Assembly: GCA_964629325.1 (NCBI GenBank)
Contig: CAZVSC010000002.1
Location: 1-64,000, forward strand
DNA: 64,000 nt
Source of the DNA: Eutrophocola sp964629325
Lineage (GTDB): Bacteria > Pseudomonadota > Gammaproteobacteria > Pseudomonadales > Pseudohongiellaceae
Direction of reading: 5' to 3'
Translations under genes and position numbers: made by a program
Notes under the pieces: model-generated
The model's input: only the letters and a program-made list of their open reading frames with translations
What the model was told of the DNA's origin: nothing
Databases searched by the model: none
Shown: piece after piece, positions 62,355 to 64,000 of the stretch
Layout: every line of letters starts with the position of its first letter
How positions within the stretch are numbered: position 1 is the first letter of the stretch

Positions 62355-63272
62355 TTAGCCTTTGCCTTTGGGTTTGTTGGGACCCAGCACAGAATCCTTT
62401 TCGATGTACTCGATGATTTTGTCGGCCACGTTCTTGCCGGTGGCAGTCTCGATGCCTTCCAGTCCGGGTGAAGAGTTTACCTCGATGACCAGCGGGCCAT
62501 GGGACGAGCGGATGAGGTCCACGCCGGCCAGGTCGAGGCCCATGACCTGGGCCGCGCGAACCGCCAGGGAGCGTTCGTCGGGGTGCAGGCGGATCACTTC
62601 CGCCGTGCCGCCACGGTGCAGGTTGGAACGGTATTCGCCCTTGCTGGCCTTGCGCTGCATGGCGGCGATGACTTTCTTGCCGACGACAAAACAGCGGATG
62701 TCGGAACCACCGGCCTCGCGAATGAATTCCTGGACCAGGAAGTCGGAACCGATGCCCATGAAGGCATTGATCAGTGCTTCCGCGGCCTTCTTGGTTTCCG
62801 CCAGGAGGACGCCGTCACCATGAGTGCTTTCGGTGAGTTTCAGGATCAGCGGGGCACCGCCAACCGATTCGATCAGTTTGTCCGTGGCACGCGCCGAGTG
62901 GGCGTAACTGGTGACGGGCTGTCCTATGCCCTTGCGCGCCAGCAACTGGTGTGCACGCAGCTTGTCGCGGGACCGCGTGATGGCAATGGATTCATTGATG
63001 GAATACACGTGACCCACTTCGAACTGGCGCAGCACGGCGCAGCCATAAGCGGTGATGCTGGCGCCGATGCGGGGAATGACGGCATCAAACTCCAGTTCCT
63101 CGACGATTTCCGCGTTGCGCTGGTAAAACACCGTCGGGTCGTTCGCCGTGATGTTCATGTAGCACTTCAGGACGTCGATGACGCGCACTTCGTGGCCGCG
63201 CTCCCGCGCGGCTTCCACCAGCCGGCGGGTGGAGTAAAGGTTGCGGTTTCTGGAAAGAATGCCGATGCGCAT
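62355..63272 (-). CDS. rimK: ATP-grasp ligase RimK
   Basis: A 305-residue ATP-grasp ligase: MRIGILSRNRNLYSTRRLVEAA, KLTESTHGDGVLL, AAMQRKASKGEYRSN and EVNSSPGLEGIE. It adds glutamate residues to the C-terminus of ribosomal protein S6 and can make poly-alpha-glutamate. The start at 63272 matches E. coli RimK (300). It lies between panC and the protease gene. Confidence 0.93.
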   Translation of the reverse strand: MRIGILSRNRNLYSTRRLVEAARERGHEVRVIDVLKCYMNITANDPTVFYQRNAEIVEELEFDAVIPRIGASITAYGCAVLRQFEVGHVYSINESIAITRSRDKLRAHQLLARKGIGQPVTSYAHSARATDKLIESVGGAPLILKLTESTHGDGVLLAETKKAAEALINAFMGIGSDFLVQEFIREAGGSDIRCFVVGKKVIAAMQRKASKGEYRSNLHRGGTAEVIRLHPDERSLAVRAAQVMGLDLAGVDLIRSSHGPLVIEVNSSPGLEGIETATGKNVADKIIEYIEKDSVLGPNKPKGKG

Positions 63273-63356
63273 GAGATTTGATAGCCGGGTCAGGTTGTTG
63301 CTGCAGGAAGTGGCCAATACTATGCCAGCCATTGGCATAAATAAAGCAGACAGTCC

Positions 63357-64000
63357 TCAGCGGGTGATTCGGATATTGTCTATCAGGCGCGTTTTGCCGA
63401 GCCACGCCGCGGCAAGGATGACGAGGTCGTTATCCTCGTGTTGTGCGGCGTCCAGGGTTTGGGCGTTGCAAACGGTGAAGTAGTCGGTTCGGAATCCTGC
63501 CTTGTCCAGCTCAGCCCGGGCGCTGGCTTCAAGGTGCGTGAAATCGGCCTGGCCGGTTTCGATGGCTGTTGATGCAGCCACCAGCTGATCGTGCAACAGT
63601 GGCGCCAGTGCCAGCTGCCCTGCGTCAAGGTAGCCGTTTCTGGAACTCAGTGCCAGGCCCTCGGCATTCCTGATGATGGGCACACCTTCGATCCTGACCG
63701 GCATGCACAGGTCGGCGGTCATTTTCCGGATCACCTGCAGCTGCTGGTAATCCTTTTCACCGAAAAAGGCGATGTCAGGCTGTGACAGATTGAACAGTTT
63801 GGATACTACGGTGCAGACGCCGTCGAAATGCCCGGGCCGGCTGGCCCCGCAATGTTTTGCGGACAACCCCGGGACGCTGACGAGGGTCTGGCCCTGCAGA
63901 CCGTTTGGGTACATTGCACTCACGGCTGGAACGAACACCGCGTCGCAACCGGCAGAAGTGAGCAAGTCGCAGTCAGCCTGCAGGGTGCGCGGATAGTTGT
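63357..64000 (-). CDS. panC: Pantoate-beta-alanine ligase PanC, 5' end cut off
   Basis: The frame runs off the right edge; 214 codons remain. NYPRTLQADCDLL, FFGEKDYQQLQVIRKM and LALSSRNGYL identify PanC, which joins pantoate and beta-alanine. The first 70 or so residues with the HIGH motif are missing. With panD 1.7 kb away it covers the last steps of pantothenate synthesis. Confidence 0.95.
   Translation of the reverse strand, partial: NYPRTLQADCDLLTSAGCDAVFVPAVSAMYPNGLQGQTLVSVPGLSAKHCGASRPGHFDGVCTVVSKLFNLSQPDIAFFGEKDYQQLQVIRKMTADLCMPVRIEGVPIIRNAEGLALSSRNGYLDAGQLALAPLLHDQLVAASTAIETGQADFTHLEASARAELDKAGFRTDYFTVCNAQTLDAAQHEDNDLVILAAAWLGKTRLIDNIRITR

Overview
The window looks like a scaffold from a gammaproteobacterial genome, probably a metagenome-assembled one. 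The taxonomic reading rests on rlmI, rlmJ, an ExbB/TonB-type receptor start, a uvrA/ssb divergent pair, uup, mtfA, rimK with its aspartic-protease partner, and an E. coli-length panD. The assembly reading rests on two runs of exactly 100 N. One run (16179-16278) is flanked by the same 55 bp on both sides, which is what an unmerged k=55 contig overlap looks like. I cannot name the order or genus. There is no rRNA; one tRNA (Gln, anticodon CTG) lies at 55643-55717.

Layout. 1-7.1 kb: the start of a TonB-dependent receptor, a large FAD/Fe-S oxidoreductase, a cupin, two secreted hydrolases, and a split DUF6152 / PDLSGVW-type gene pair. 7.2-15.1 kb: an EmrAB-like drug efflux operon under a MarR regulator with a strong palindromic operator, YdcH, MtfA, the ABC-F protein Uup and a MATE exporter. 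15.3-20.8 kb: membrane proteins (one broken by the false gap), an NTF2-like protein, two fused DUF6152 paralogues, a RelBE-like toxin-antitoxin pair and a gamma-glutamylcyclotransferase-like protein. 20.8-30.3 kb: an SLC13/RCK permease, a two-subunit molybdenum hydroxylase (IorAB-like), RlmI, a YkgJ-type protein, a GNAT-nitrilase fusion and a gene broken by an in-frame amber codon. 30.4-41.2 kb: agmatine-to-putrescine enzymes (AguAB), a PQQ alcohol dehydrogenase followed by a DUF6152 gene, RlmJ, a MazG-like pyrophosphohydrolase, cytochrome b561, an AAHS-type MFS transporter, Sua5 and a fifth DUF6152 gene. 41.3-51 kb: UvrA, SSB, an RmlD-like protein with a histone-like tail, a TSUP transporter, MoeA, a lipoprotein, a PCu(A)C copper chaperone and a BASS transporter. 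51-55.5 kb: a SET-domain protein overlapping a type III PLP decarboxylase, convergent with a GCS2-type ligase / aspartoacylase-like pair. 55.6-64 kb: tRNA-Gln, a second quinoprotein, a small K+ channel, acetyl-CoA synthetase, panD, a RimB-like protease, rimK and the 3' part of panC.

Three themes recur. (1) Periplasmic redox: two PQQ quinoproteins, a Tat-exported molybdenum hydroxylase with moeA elsewhere in the window, a copper chaperone, cytochrome b561, and five DUF6152 proteins, four of them fused to a second domain that is a separate gene in the fifth locus. (2) Amine and amino-acid chemistry: AguA/AguB, a nitrilase fusion, a PLP decarboxylase, ATP-grasp and GCS2 ligases and an aspartoacylase-like hydrolase. 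(3) Intergenic repeats: at least eight repeat loci. Several consist of 7- or 8-bp tandem units placed as inverted arrays around spacers of about 90 bp, resembling cyanobacterial STRR repeats in form. Others are REP-like hairpins with alternative folds. The repeats and the SET/decarboxylase locus, which has a promoter followed at once by a terminator-like hairpin, are the parts I find least explained.
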